Below are positions 1-7,820 of a stretch of 44,930 nucleotides of DNA, piece after piece (position 1 is the first letter of the stretch; every line of letters starts with the position of its first letter). This stretch comes from Oscillospiraceae bacterium (lineage in GTDB: Bacteria > Bacillota > Clostridia > Oscillospirales > Oscillospiraceae), in NCBI GenBank assembly GCA_017395935.1, contig JAFQNL010000005.1, positions 1 through 44,930 of the forward strand. The letters are read 5' to 3'. Under the pieces are notes generated by a model. The model saw nothing but the letters and a program-made list of their open reading frames with translations, had not been told where the DNA came from and made no database searches. A program made the position numbers and the translations under genes.

Positions 1-1
1 G

Positions 2-778
2 TATCTGGATCGTAAGCCCAAGGCTCTGTCCGGCGGTCAGCGTCAGCGTGTCGCCATCGGCCGTGCTATCGTTCGTGAGCCCAAGGCTCTGCTGATGGAC
101 GAGCCCCTGTCCAACCTGGACGCCAAGCTCCGTAACCAGATGCGCGCTGAGATCATCAAGCTCCGCAAGCGTATCAACACCACCTTCATGTATGTTACCC
201 ACGACCAGACCGAGGCTATGACCCTGGGTGATCGTATCGTCATCATGAAGGACGGCTTTGTCAATCAGATCGGCACTCCTCAGGAGCTGTTCAACTGCCC
301 CGTGAACCTGTTCGTGGCTGGTTTCATCGGCACTCCCCAGATGAACTTCTTCAACGATGCCAAGCTGATCGTCAAGCAGAACAAGTACTTCGCTCAGATC
401 AAGGGTGTTGACTTCCAGCTGTCCGAGAAGCATCAGGAAGCTCTCCGCGCCAACAATCAGCAGCCCTGCGACATCGTCGCCGGCATCCGTCCCGAGCACA
501 TCACTCTGGGCGAAAACGGCCTGACCGCCGAAGTCGACGTCTGCGAGATGATGGGTTCCTCCCTGCACCTGCACACCAACTGCGCTGGCGACGAGGTCGT
601 TCTGGTCGTCTCCACTGTTGGCGTTGATCAGGGCCTCATCGACGGCACCACCAAGGAAGTTTCCTTCAACTTCCCCGCCAACCTGCTGCAGATCTTCGAC
701 AAGGCTACCGGCAACAACCTGGTCTGGTTCGATCAGGAGTCCTTCGACGCCAGCGCCCCTGTCTGCAAGAAGCTGTAA
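2..778 (+). CDS. Sugar ABC transporter ATP-binding subunit (MsmX/UgpC/MalK type), 5' end outside window
   Basis: This is the C-terminal 258 residues of a carbohydrate-importer ATPase that hydrolyses ATP at the inner face of the membrane to drive sugar uptake. The visible part begins just before the signature motif LSGGQ (visible residues 9-13), followed by Walker B ending LLMDEP (to residue 35), the D-loop SNLD and the H-loop His in YVTHDQTEA (residue 67). A C-terminal TOBE/OB region with the typical RPEHITL stretch follows. The Walker A end lies before base 1. TOBE-containing ATPases of this family often serve several sugar permeases, and no permease gene lies downstream, which fits a stand-alone shared ATPase. 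Codon use is strongly biased to CGT, CTG and AAG, suggesting high expression. Substrate cannot be told from sequence. A strong terminator follows. Confidence 0.95.
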   Translation, partial: YLDRKPKALSGGQRQRVAIGRAIVREPKALLMDEPLSNLDAKLRNQMRAEIIKLRKRINTTFMYVTHDQTEAMTLGDRIVIMKDGFVNQIGTPQELFNCPVNLFVAGFIGTPQMNFFNDAKLIVKQNKYFAQIKGVDFQLSEKHQEALRANNQQPCDIVAGIRPEHITLGENGLTAEVDVCEMMGSSLHLHTNCAGDEVVLVVSTVGVDQGLIDGTTKEVSFNFPANLLQIFDKATGNNLVWFDQESFDASAPVCKKL

Positions 779-808
779 GATCACCTGTTGATTTTCTATT
801 ACATACTG

Positions 809-841
809 TCCGCCCCGGCTCCGGCCGGGGCGGATTTTTTC
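809..841 (+). terminator. Rho-independent terminator after the ABC ATPase
   Basis: A perfect 10-bp GC-rich stem (TCCGCCCCGG, 809-818, with 825-834) with a 6-nt loop is followed by six T residues. It ends the ABC ATPase transcript before the AEC permease promoter. Confidence 0.9.
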
Positions 842-916
842 TCCCTGCCCCTTTTCCCCGCCCGCTGCCCGCGGTATAATAGAGAGGCAAATCTTCACCA
901 AAGAAGGCAAGGTACA

Positions 917-1840
917 ATGGTCAACGTTATTTTCCCCAAAATGCTCATGATCGCCATCATGCTCTCTCTCGGCGTTCTGGTCTATCGGCTGGGTATCGTC
1001 TCCCGGACGGGCAGCAAGGAGCTCTCCTCTCTGATCGTCAATCTCTGCAGTCCGGTCATGATCGTCAGCAGTGCTCTGGCCGACGAGTCGGTTTTTACCC
1101 CCTCCAAGCTGGTACTGACGGTGGCGGTGACTATTGGTCTCTATCTGGTTTTTATCCTCTTCGGACTGCTGGTGCCGCCGCTGCTGGGGGTAAAGAAGTC
1201 AGAGCGGCCCTACTACTCCATGCTCTCCGTCTTTGGCAACTCCGGCTTTGTCGGTATCCCTCTGGCTCTGTCCATTCTGGGCACCGGCTCCATGCTCTAC
1301 GTGGTCATTGTCAACGTCTTTTATAATCTCTTCTTTTACAGCTATGGCTATCGGACCATCTCTAAGGCTTCCGGCAGGGCGGCCAGCTTCCGTCTCTCCT
1401 CCCTGCTCAATCCGGGCATTGTCTCCTGTCTGATCGCCATCGGTATCTACCTCTTCCCGGTAAGCATGCCTGACTTTGTCACCAGCACTATGGACTATAT
1501 CAGCTCCTGTACTACCTTCCTCTCCATGGTAGTCCTTGGCATCAATATGGCCACCACCCCCATGAAGAAGGTGCTGGCTGTCGGCCGGATGTATCTCTTC
1601 TCTGTCCTTCGTATTCTGGTACTGCCCATCGGTCTCTCGCTGGTTCTGGGCCGGCTGCTGCCGGAGCCGATGATGACGGCCTCCTTCGTCCTCATGGCGG
1701 CCATGCCGGCCGGCAGTATGTCTCTTATGCTGGCCACGGAACAGGGCGCGGATACGGACACGCTGACCAGCGGAATCATCCTTTCCACCCTCATGTGTAT
1801 TCTGACCGTGCCGCTGGTCTTCCTCTTTGTCCGCTTTTGA
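917..1840 (+). CDS. AEC-family (auxin efflux carrier) transporter
   Basis: A 307-residue integral membrane protein with about ten hydrophobic segments, of the AEC (auxin efflux carrier/malate permease) family; members move organic anions across the cytoplasmic membrane. The N-terminal helix (ML-rich, residues 8-25), the conserved LCSPVMI and NSGFVGIPL stretches, and the C-terminal AAMPAGSMSLMLA region fit the family. ATG at 917 is preferred to an earlier in-frame codon at 788 because the upstream extension runs through the terminator at 809-841 and the -10 TATAAT at 875-880, while AAGGCAAGG lies just before 917. It is a single-gene unit between two terminators. Substrate unknown; malate or other dicarboxylates are possible from family knowledge only. 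Confidence 0.88.
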   Translation: MVNVIFPKMLMIAIMLSLGVLVYRLGIVSRTGSKELSSLIVNLCSPVMIVSSALADESVFTPSKLVLTVAVTIGLYLVFILFGLLVPPLLGVKKSERPYYSMLSVFGNSGFVGIPLALSILGTGSMLYVVIVNVFYNLFFYSYGYRTISKASGRAASFRLSSLLNPGIVSCLIAIGIYLFPVSMPDFVTSTMDYISSCTTFLSMVVLGINMATTPMKKVLAVGRMYLFSVLRILVLPIGLSLVLGRLLPEPMMTASFVLMAAMPAGSMSLMLATEQGADTDTLTSGIILSTLMCILTVPLVFLFVRF

Positions 1841-1857
1841 GATAACCTGAAAAAGAA

Positions 1858-1896
1858 CGAGCCTCCGGGTGTTCCGGAGGCTCGTATGTTCTTTTC
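1858..1896. terminator. Bidirectional terminator between convergent genes
   Basis: An 11-bp perfect stem (1858-1868 with 1874-1884) and 5-nt loop, T-rich on the plus side (TATGTTCTTTT) and A-rich before the stem, so it can serve both the AEC permease and the convergent nucleotidyltransferase. Confidence 0.85.
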
Positions 1897-1911
1897 CGGT
1901 CGTACCGGATG

Positions 1912-2856
1912 TCAGCAGCTATAGAGATCGGCAGCGTAGACGCCGGCCTCGATCAGGGCCTTAAAGGAGTCGATAACCAACTGTTTATCCTCCTGATAGG
2001 TAACGCCGAACCACTTATCCTGCGTCTCCAGCACCTGTACGGTGACCTCACCGGCCTGCAGGAGCTGATCGACCACGATGGGCAGCAGATACTCGCCCTT
2101 CATGGGATCGGGATTGGTCTGGAGGAAGTGTTCGAATTCCCGCTCCAGAATGGGCACCATCTCCCGGGTCAGGCCCCACATATTCATGGAGACATGACTG
2201 TTCTCGTCAATCGGCAGCACCTTGCCGTCCTCTTCCACGCCGGCGCCGTCGGCAGTCTTGACAATATTCTTGGTCTCCTTGACCGCCTGAAGGGCGAAGT
2301 GCTCGTCCACCTGGCAGACACCCCGGGTGACACCGCCGTTCTCACTCAGGGTATTCTTGAGGATAAAGCCGGCCATGCAGAAGCGGAGAACGTCATCACT
2401 GGGATGGGACAGCAGATAGTTTCTCAGCTTGCCAAAGGCCTCTTTTCCGTAGTAGTCGTCGGCATTGATGACCACAAAGGGTTCCTCAATGAGCTTCCGG
2501 CAGGCAAGGATAGCCTGACCGGTGCCCCAGGGTTTCGTCCGACCCTCGGGGAACTCGTAGCCCTCGGGCAGGTCACGAAGGTCCTGGAAGGCATAGTCCA
2601 CTCTGACACCCCGCTGGGCGCAAATGGCCTCAATCCGCTCGCCGATGACCTCACGGAAGTCCTGTTCGATGTCTTTACGGATAATAAAGATAATACGGGT
2701 AAATCCGGCCTCAATGGCGTCGTGGATGGAGTAGTCCATAATAATCTCGCCATTGGGACCCACGGGAGCCAGCTGCTTAATGCCGCCGCCAAAGCGGGAG
2801 CCGATACCGGCAGCCATAATGACCAGTGCGGTCTGACCCTGCTGAATAGTAGCCAT
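1912..2856 (-). CDS. Sugar-phosphate nucleotidyltransferase family protein
   Basis: A 314-residue GT-A-fold nucleotidyltransferase. The N terminus holds the family motif AAGIGSRFGGGIKQL (residues 15-29, the G-x-G-x-R-F...K nucleotide-binding loop), with GTGQA (111-115) and the acidic NADDYY (131-136) that typically binds metal and sugar-phosphate. Enzymes of this family make NDP-sugars from NTP and sugar-1-phosphate, or nucleotidylate other phosphorylated head groups. It stands alone, with no sugar or capsule gene nearby, so the substrate cannot be inferred. The start is set by AGGAGG-type SD (CAGGAGGAATAAGCT) and by a good promoter upstream. Family assignment is firm, exact reaction unknown. 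Confidence 0.85.
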   Translation of the reverse strand: MATIQQGQTALVIMAAGIGSRFGGGIKQLAPVGPNGEIIMDYSIHDAIEAGFTRIIFIIRKDIEQDFREVIGERIEAICAQRGVRVDYAFQDLRDLPEGYEFPEGRTKPWGTGQAILACRKLIEEPFVVINADDYYGKEAFGKLRNYLLSHPSDDVLRFCMAGFILKNTLSENGGVTRGVCQVDEHFALQAVKETKNIVKTADGAGVEEDGKVLPIDENSHVSMNMWGLTREMVPILEREFEHFLQTNPDPMKGEYLLPIVVDQLLQAGEVTVQVLETQDKWFGVTYQEDKQLVIDSFKALIEAGVYAADLYSC

Positions 2857-2892
2857 AGCTTATTCCTCCTGAACTAAAACTTGTTCAAAAAC

Positions 2893-2921
2893 AGAATAGC
2901 ACACAATTGTTCTTCGGGCAA
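2893..2921 (-). promoter_or_regulatory. Sigma-A promoter of the nucleotidyltransferase
   Basis: On the minus strand TTGCCC (2916-2921), 17-bp spacer, TATTCT (2893-2898) with an extended TG. It is divergent to the sdaAB promoter. Confidence 0.6.
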
Positions 2922-2992
2922 GGGGATTTGTATTTTTCCGCCGAAAGCGCTTTTTATTTCGCCGGTCGTTTGGATAGATTTTACAATAATCC

Positions 2993-3020
2993 TTGTTTCC
3001 CCGGAAAAAATCGGTATAAT
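2993..3020 (+). promoter_or_regulatory. Sigma-A promoter of the serine dehydratase operon
   Basis: TTGTTT (2993-2998), 16-bp spacer, TATAAT (3015-3020), about 55 bases before the sdaAB start. I see no leader structure. Confidence 0.7.
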
Positions 3021-3074
3021 AGAGGCATAGCCATCAGACTGATCCGAGTCCGGATCGCCCTTGGAGGAAAGACT

Positions 3075-3746
3075 ATGATTGTCAGTATTTTCGAAGTGGC
3101 GGGCCCCATTATGGTCGGCCCCTCCAGTTCCCATACAGCGGGAGCCGCCCGGCTGAGCCGGCTGGCCGCTCTTTTTCTGGATCAGCCGTTTACCCATGTC
3201 TCCTTCGGTCTTCACGGCTCCTTTGCCCGGACTTATGCCGGTCACGGTACCGATCTGGCTCTGGTAGCCGGCGTGCTGGGCATCCGGCAGGAGGACGAGG
3301 ATATGAAGCGGGCCTTCCAGATCGCTCAGGAGCGGGGCATCACCTACGACTTCTATCCCACCGATCTGGGCGACGCCCATGAAAACTCGGTTGCCATCAG
3401 CTTCACCCTGCAGGACGGCAGCGTGACCCGGATTGTAGGCAGCTCGGTGGGCGGCGGCCGGGTGCTGATTACCAATGTAGACGGTATCGAGACCGAAGTC
3501 ACTTTGGACTTCCCCACTCTGCTGGTCATTTATGAGGACCGGCCGGGTATGCTCAGCCGGATCTGCGCCGAGCTGGCCTACGCCAATATCAATATCGGCG
3601 TGCTCAAGTGCGGCCGAAAGACCAAGGGTGGTATCGCCTGCTCGGTCATTGAAACCGACTCTGCCATTCCCAAAGATATTCAGACGGCGCTGACCCGTCT
3701 GCTGGGCGTCAAATCCGCTCTGATTCTGAATCCTTCGGAGGCCTGA
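3075..3746 (+). CDS. sdaAB: L-serine ammonia-lyase, iron-sulfur type, beta subunit
   Basis: The 223-residue beta subunit of the two-subunit, oxygen-sensitive L-serine dehydratase, which with SdaAA converts serine to pyruvate and ammonia in the cytoplasm. The N-terminal GPSSSHTAG (residues 15-23) is the family hallmark. The C-terminal part from about residue 148 (LLVIYEDRPGMLSRI) is an ACT domain, usually used for sensing an amino acid. The start at 3075 is chosen over earlier codons because GGAGGAAA lies 5 bases upstream and the extension would run through the promoter. sdaAA begins four bases after the stop, so the two are cotranscribed and probably translationally coupled. Confidence 0.95.
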   Translation: MIVSIFEVAGPIMVGPSSSHTAGAARLSRLAALFLDQPFTHVSFGLHGSFARTYAGHGTDLALVAGVLGIRQEDEDMKRAFQIAQERGITYDFYPTDLGDAHENSVAISFTLQDGSVTRIVGSSVGGGRVLITNVDGIETEVTLDFPTLLVIYEDRPGMLSRICAELAYANINIGVLKCGRKTKGGIACSVIETDSAIPKDIQTALTRLLGVKSALILNPSEA

Positions 3747-3750
3747 TACG

Positions 3751-4632
3751 ATGTATTCTCATTTTAAAAGTATGCTGGAAGTCTGCCAGCAGCATGACTG
3801 GCCCCTCTGGAAGGCCATCTGTGCAGAAGAGACTGAGCTGACCGGAAAGAGCGAGGAGAACACCTTTGAGCGCATGGAGCTGCGTTACCAGATTATGCGC
3901 CGCTCGGCGGAGATCGCGCTGGAAAACCCGCTGCCCGGCCATACCGGCGCTCCCACCCTCATCACCGGCAGTGCCCACGCCCATAACAGCTACGCCGCAA
4001 GCGGCTGCACCCTCTGCGGCCCCATTCTCAACAAGGTGATGGCCCGGGCCCTCTCCTGCAGCGAGGCCAACGCCTCCATGGGCAGAGTCTGCGCCATGCC
4101 CACTGCCGGCTCCTGCGGTATCGTCCCGGCCGTCATGGTGACGCTGGAGGAAGAGCTTCAGCTCCCCCGTCGTAAGGTGCTGGAGGCCCTCATTATCGCC
4201 AGCGGCGTGGGCTCGGTCATTACCCAGAACGCCACCGTCTCCGGCGCTGAAGGCGGCTGTCAGGCCGAATGCGGCGCCGCTGCCGCCATGGCCGCCGCTG
4301 CTGCCGTCTATCTCAAGGGCGGCACTCCCGACCAGTCGCTGAGCGCCGCCTCCCACGCGCTGATCAATGTGATGGGTCTGGTCTGCGACCCCATCGCCGG
4401 TCTGGTTCAGGTCCCCTGCGCTCAGCGCAACGCCTCTCAGGCCATCAACGCCCTTGTATCGGCCGATCTGGCTCTGGCAGGTATGCCGGTTCTCATCCCG
4501 CACGACGAGGTTCTGGAGGCCATGTACCGAACAGGCAAGAGCCTCCCCTCTACCCTCCGGGAGACCGCTCTGGGCGGTATCGCCGGTACCCGGACCGGTC
4601 AGGAGATTGCCCGCCGGGTCCATGATTCCTGA
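3751..4632 (+). CDS. sdaAA: L-serine ammonia-lyase, iron-sulfur type, alpha subunit
   Basis: The 293-residue catalytic subunit carrying the [4Fe-4S] cluster site of Clostridium/Bacillus-type serine dehydratase. Conserved cysteine blocks are visible: GCTLCGPI (85-92), MPTAGSCGI (116-124), EGGCQAECG near 170 and GLVCDPIAG near 210. The cluster acts as a Lewis acid for water removal from serine, which explains the oxygen sensitivity known for this family and fits an anaerobe. It follows sdaAB by four bases and is ended by a strong terminator, so the operon is sdaAB-sdaAA. Length matches the family. Confidence 0.95.
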   Translation: MYSHFKSMLEVCQQHDWPLWKAICAEETELTGKSEENTFERMELRYQIMRRSAEIALENPLPGHTGAPTLITGSAHAHNSYAASGCTLCGPILNKVMARALSCSEANASMGRVCAMPTAGSCGIVPAVMVTLEEELQLPRRKVLEALIIASGVGSVITQNATVSGAEGGCQAECGAAAAMAAAAAVYLKGGTPDQSLSAASHALINVMGLVCDPIAGLVQVPCAQRNASQAINALVSADLALAGMPVLIPHDEVLEAMYRTGKSLPSTLRETALGGIAGTRTGQEIARRVHDS

Positions 4633-4651
4633 AACATTTTGAAACATTTTT

Positions 4652-4681
4652 CTCCCCTCTCCCGGCGAGAGGGGAGTTTTC
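4652..4681 (+). terminator. Terminator of the sda operon
   Basis: A perfect 10-bp stem (CTCCCCTCTC, 4652-4661, with 4667-4676), 5-nt loop, followed by a T run. Confidence 0.9.
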
Positions 4682-4721
4682 TTTGCTGAAAAGTTTTTTT
4701 GCTACTTTTAGAAAAATGTAT

Positions 4722-4749
4722 TTGAAATTTCCGGGAAATGGAGTATAAT
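4722..4749 (+). promoter_or_regulatory. Promoter of the alpha/beta hydrolase gene
   Basis: TTGAAA (4722-4727), 16-bp spacer, TATAAT (4744-4749). Confidence 0.65.
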
Positions 4750-4810
4750 AGAAAAAACGTGCCAAACAAGCCGGACAGACCCTGCCCGGCAGGACAGGAG
4801 GAACACAACT

Positions 4811-5788
4811 ATGACCAAGCTGCCCTTCCCCCTTCTCCCGGAAGAAGGCTATCAGCAGGAGATGGAACATCTGGTGCTTAAGCTGGAGCGGTTTCGACAG
4901 GCTTCGGGCACCTCTGCCCGGCTCCCGGAGCGGGGTATTCACTGGGAGTATTATGCCCCTGACGAGGGCTGTGAGGCAGTGATCTGTATCAGCCATGGTT
5001 TTACCGAGTCGGTACTCAAGCATTCGGAGCTGATCTGGTACTTTCTCCGTGCCGGGTTCGGCGTCTTTATCTGCGACCATATGGGACATGGCAAGTCCTA
5101 CCGACTGCTTCAGGAGACATGGCTGACCCACGCAACCTCCTTTGCCGACTATATCAAGGACTTCCACTTCTGGGTGGAGCGGACGGTTCTGCCTCTGAGC
5201 CGGGGAAAGAAGCACTATCTCTTCGGCCATTCTATGGGCGGCGCTATTGCCATTCTCTATCTGGAGCAGCATCCGGGGATCTTCGACCGGTGCGTTTTGT
5301 CGGCTCCCATGGTCTCGCCCTCTGCCGGCGAGCTGCCTGATTTTCTGGGCGGCGCTCTGGCCAGCTTTATGTGCATGGTGGGTCAGGGAGAAAAACCCAT
5401 TCCCACTCAGGGCCCCTTTAGCGGCGAGGACAGGTGGGAGACCAACAACTGCACCACCTCCAAGGCCCGCTACCTCTGGTATCTGGGCGAGCAGAAGAAG
5501 GATCTCCAGCTCCAGAACTCCGCGGCTACCTATGCATGGGCCAAGGAGGCAGTTAACGTCCAGTATCCCATTTTGGCTCAGGCCTGCACGGTGAATACGC
5601 CGGTACTGCTCTGCCAGGCAGGGCTGGATACCATCGTCAACCTGCCTCCTCAGGACGATCTGGCCAATCTTCTGCCCAATTGCCGGAAGATTGTCTATCG
5701 CGATGCCAAGCACGAGATCTATCGCAGTGTCAACGAGACGCTGGAGAAGTTCCTGATCGACGTTATCTCCTTCCTCCGGGAGGAATGA
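4811..5788 (+). CDS. Alpha/beta hydrolase (lysophospholipase/monoacylglycerol lipase-like, serine aminopeptidase S33 fold)
   Basis: A 325-residue alpha/beta hydrolase. The nucleophile elbow GHSMGG sits at residues 139-144 (Ser141). The oxyanion-side motif DHMGHGKS lies near residue 92. Asp273 (in GLDTIVN) and His301 (in DAKHEIY) complete a plausible catalytic triad. These features and the length match the Hydrolase_4 group of lysophospholipases and monoacylglycerol lipases, which cleave ester bonds of lipids. No signal peptide is visible, so it is probably cytoplasmic. The start is supported by AGGAGG (4796-4801). It is a single-gene unit with its own promoter and terminator. The natural substrate is unknown. 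Confidence 0.88.
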   Translation: MTKLPFPLLPEEGYQQEMEHLVLKLERFRQASGTSARLPERGIHWEYYAPDEGCEAVICISHGFTESVLKHSELIWYFLRAGFGVFICDHMGHGKSYRLLQETWLTHATSFADYIKDFHFWVERTVLPLSRGKKHYLFGHSMGGAIAILYLEQHPGIFDRCVLSAPMVSPSAGELPDFLGGALASFMCMVGQGEKPIPTQGPFSGEDRWETNNCTTSKARYLWYLGEQKKDLQLQNSAATYAWAKEAVNVQYPILAQACTVNTPVLLCQAGLDTIVNLPPQDDLANLLPNCRKIVYRDAKHEIYRSVNETLEKFLIDVISFLREE

Positions 5789-5806
5789 GAAGGAAAGCTC
5801 TGTCAC

Positions 5807-5843
5807 TTTTCCCCGATGTTTTACTGGCATCGGGGAAATTTTG
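5807..5843 (+). terminator. Terminator after the alpha/beta hydrolase
   Basis: Stem CCCCGATG (5811-5818) with 5828-5835, extendable by T-A pairs on the flanks, followed by TTTT. The -10 region TGCTACAAT (TACAAT 5847-5852) of the next gene follows directly. Confidence 0.7.
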
Positions 5844-5884
5844 TGCTACAATAGAGAGTAACAAACGGGAAAGAGGTGCTCTTT

Positions 5885-7066
5885 ATGCCCCAGCTCAGCC
5901 ACCGGGTTCAGACCTTTACCGACTCGGTCATCCGCCGGATGACCCGGATCAATAACCAGCAGCCCGGCTCCATTAACCTCAGTCAGGGCTTCCCCGACTT
6001 TGATCCTCCCGCCGAGATCATGGATGCTCTGGCCCGGGCCGCCCATCAGGGACCCCATCAGTATGCCCTTACCTTTGGCGCGGCCAATTTCCGTCAGGCC
6101 CTGTCGGACAAGTATTCTCCCACCTTTGGCCGGAAGATCGACCCGGAGCGGGAGATTCTGGTCACCTGCGGCAGCACGGAGGCGATGATGGCCGCCGTGC
6201 TCACCGTCTGCAATCCCGGGGATCGGATTATTGTCTTCTCCCCCTTCTATGAAAACTATGGCGCTGACGCCATTCTCTCCGGGGCAGAGCCCATCTTCGT
6301 CCCCCTCATCCCGCCCACCTTCCACTTTGACCACCAGCAGCTGGAGGATGCCTTCCGTCAGGGCGCCAAGGCCCTCATTCTCTGCAACCCCTCCAATCCC
6401 TGCGGCAAGGTCTTTACCCGGGCGGAGCTGGAGGAGATCGCTGCGCTGGCGGTAAAGTACGACGCCTTCGTGATCACTGACGAGGTCTACGAGCATATTA
6501 TCTTTGACGGCGCCGTCCATATCCCCATGGCCAGCCTTCCCGGTATGTGGGAGCGGACCATCACCTGTAACTCCCTGTCCAAGACCTACTCTATTACCGG
6601 CTGGCGTCTGGGCTTTATTCTCGGCCCGGAGTGGGTGCTGGAAAGCGCCAAGAAGGTGCACGACTTTCTTACCGTGGGCGCCGCTGCCCCGCTGCAGGAG
6701 GCTGCCTGCGTGGGCCTGCGCTTTTCTGAGGACTATTATCACGCCCTGGGCCAGCTCTACGCCCGGAAGCGGGAGGTCCTCTGCTCGGCGTTGGAGGCGC
6801 AGGGCTGGGTCTTTCGCCGTCCTCAGGGCAGCTACTTCCTGCTGCTGGATATCAGCGAGTTTCTGGCTCTGGACCGGTTCAAGGGCTGGACTGATCTGGA
6901 GTTCTGTGAGTGGATGATCCGGGAGGTAGGCGTGGCCGCTGTTCCCGGCTCCAGCTTCTTCCGGGAGCCGGTGAACCATCTGATCCGGCTCCACTTTGCC
7001 CGGGGCGAAGAGGTATTGCTGGAGGCTGCCCGTCGGCTGGGCAAGCTGAGAGCGCTGCTGAAATAA
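5885..7066 (+). CDS. Pyridoxal-phosphate-dependent class I/II aminotransferase
   Basis: A 393-residue fold-type I aminotransferase. NPSNPCG at about 168-174 and the Schiff-base lysine Lys233 in SLSKTYSITGWRLG are classic for aspartate/aromatic-type aminotransferases; the substrate Arg is in LIRLHFARG near the C terminus. Such enzymes transfer an amino group between an amino acid and a 2-oxo acid. The specific substrate cannot be read from sequence; family relatives act on aspartate, aromatic or methionine-related acids. ATG 5885 is preferred to GTG 5876 because the latter overlaps the ribosome site AAGAGGTG. Extended -10 TGCTACAAT ends at 5852. It is a single gene with its own terminator. Confidence 0.9.
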   Translation: MPQLSHRVQTFTDSVIRRMTRINNQQPGSINLSQGFPDFDPPAEIMDALARAAHQGPHQYALTFGAANFRQALSDKYSPTFGRKIDPEREILVTCGSTEAMMAAVLTVCNPGDRIIVFSPFYENYGADAILSGAEPIFVPLIPPTFHFDHQQLEDAFRQGAKALILCNPSNPCGKVFTRAELEEIAALAVKYDAFVITDEVYEHIIFDGAVHIPMASLPGMWERTITCNSLSKTYSITGWRLGFILGPEWVLESAKKVHDFLTVGAAAPLQEAACVGLRFSEDYYHALGQLYARKREVLCSALEAQGWVFRRPQGSYFLLLDISEFLALDRFKGWTDLEFCEWMIREVGVAAVPGSSFFREPVNHLIRLHFARGEEVLLEAARRLGKLRALLK

Positions 7067-7082
7067 CCATAACGCAAATAAA

Positions 7083-7121
7083 CGGCAAGGTATCAGCTAC
7101 GATACCTTGCCGCTGTTTTTT
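7083..7121 (+). terminator. Terminator after the aminotransferase
   Basis: A perfect 12-bp stem (CGGCAAGGTATC, 7083-7094, with 7101-7112) and 6-nt loop, followed by CTGTTTTTT. Confidence 0.9.
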
Positions 7122-7123
7122 AC

Positions 7124-7654
7124 TCAATACTGCTTGTAGAAATAGATATCTGCCTTGCCCTGCTGAGAGGTGCCATGGTAGACATGGGTATCCAGACCGC
7201 CGATAACAAAGCCCTGTTTGAGGTAGAAGAGGCAGGCGGCCAGATTATTGTCCTGCCCCACCGTCCAGAGGCCCAGATACCCCTTTTCAAGGGCCAGCGC
7301 CCCTGCCCGGTTCAGCAGGGCCTGTCCTACGCCGGAGCGGCGGCAGGACTCCTGTACCTTCAGATCATAGAGATAGAGCCACCGGTTCCAGCTCTGCCGG
7401 AGAATGGCCAGACCGACACAGCGTCCGTCCTCATAGGCGCCCAGAAAGTAGTGGTCCTCTTTCATAGCCTCGTAGTCATATGCCTCGTCGGGAAAGCACA
7501 TCCGGCTCCGCTCCTCTTCCGGAAAGAGTTGGCTGTGCCAGCTCCAGCTCTCTCCGTCATAGACCGGGATGAGCCGCCCAAAGAGGGAGAAGCTCTCATT
7601 GGCCAGACGGATATCCCCCTGAGATTCGGCGTCGATGAGACGGATCTGGATCAT
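7124..7654 (-). CDS. GNAT-family N-acetyltransferase
   Basis: A 176-residue GCN5-related acetyltransferase. The acetyl-CoA pyrophosphate loop is RRSGVGQALL (105-114, the R/Q-x-x-G-x-G/A motif). It is preceded by the beta-strand YLYDLKVQE and followed by the ALALEKGYLGLWT helix-strand pair and YLKQGF near residue 155, all normal for GNAT motifs A and B. The overall pattern resembles the streptothricin-acetyltransferase-like subgroup, but that is weak evidence for any antibiotic substrate. A 166-bp gap separates it from the upstream icd gene on the same strand; I see no clear promoter there, so readthrough from icd is possible. Confidence 0.85.
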   Translation of the reverse strand: MIQIRLIDAESQGDIRLANESFSLFGRLIPVYDGESWSWHSQLFPEEERSRMCFPDEAYDYEAMKEDHYFLGAYEDGRCVGLAILRQSWNRWLYLYDLKVQESCRRSGVGQALLNRAGALALEKGYLGLWTVGQDNNLAACLFYLKQGFVIGGLDTHVYHGTSQQGKADIYFYKQY

Positions 7655-7820
7655 ATTGAACGGCTCCCTTCTTCTCGCGCTCTCTTCCGGATCTTCCTTC
7701 CATGGAAGACTATCTCCACACTGCCCGGCACCATCATCAGACGGTCAGAGGCGCCTGACAGGGGATTTACCATTCGGCTCGAAGCCCTTCTCCCCTGCTG
7801 ACACCTCTTCCTTCTCTGTC

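Noticed and set aside
7651-7775. Possible 41-codon frame between icd and the GNAT gene, ending with an ATGA overlap to GNAT
   Set aside because: The overlap is tempting, but there is no good ribosome site, the product is an Arg/Lys-rich string without pattern, and nothing else supports it.
7759-7797. Nested hairpin after icd (CAGGGGA...TCCCCTG)
   Set aside because: No T tract on the minus strand, so I could not call it a terminator; the icd and GNAT transcripts may be joined.
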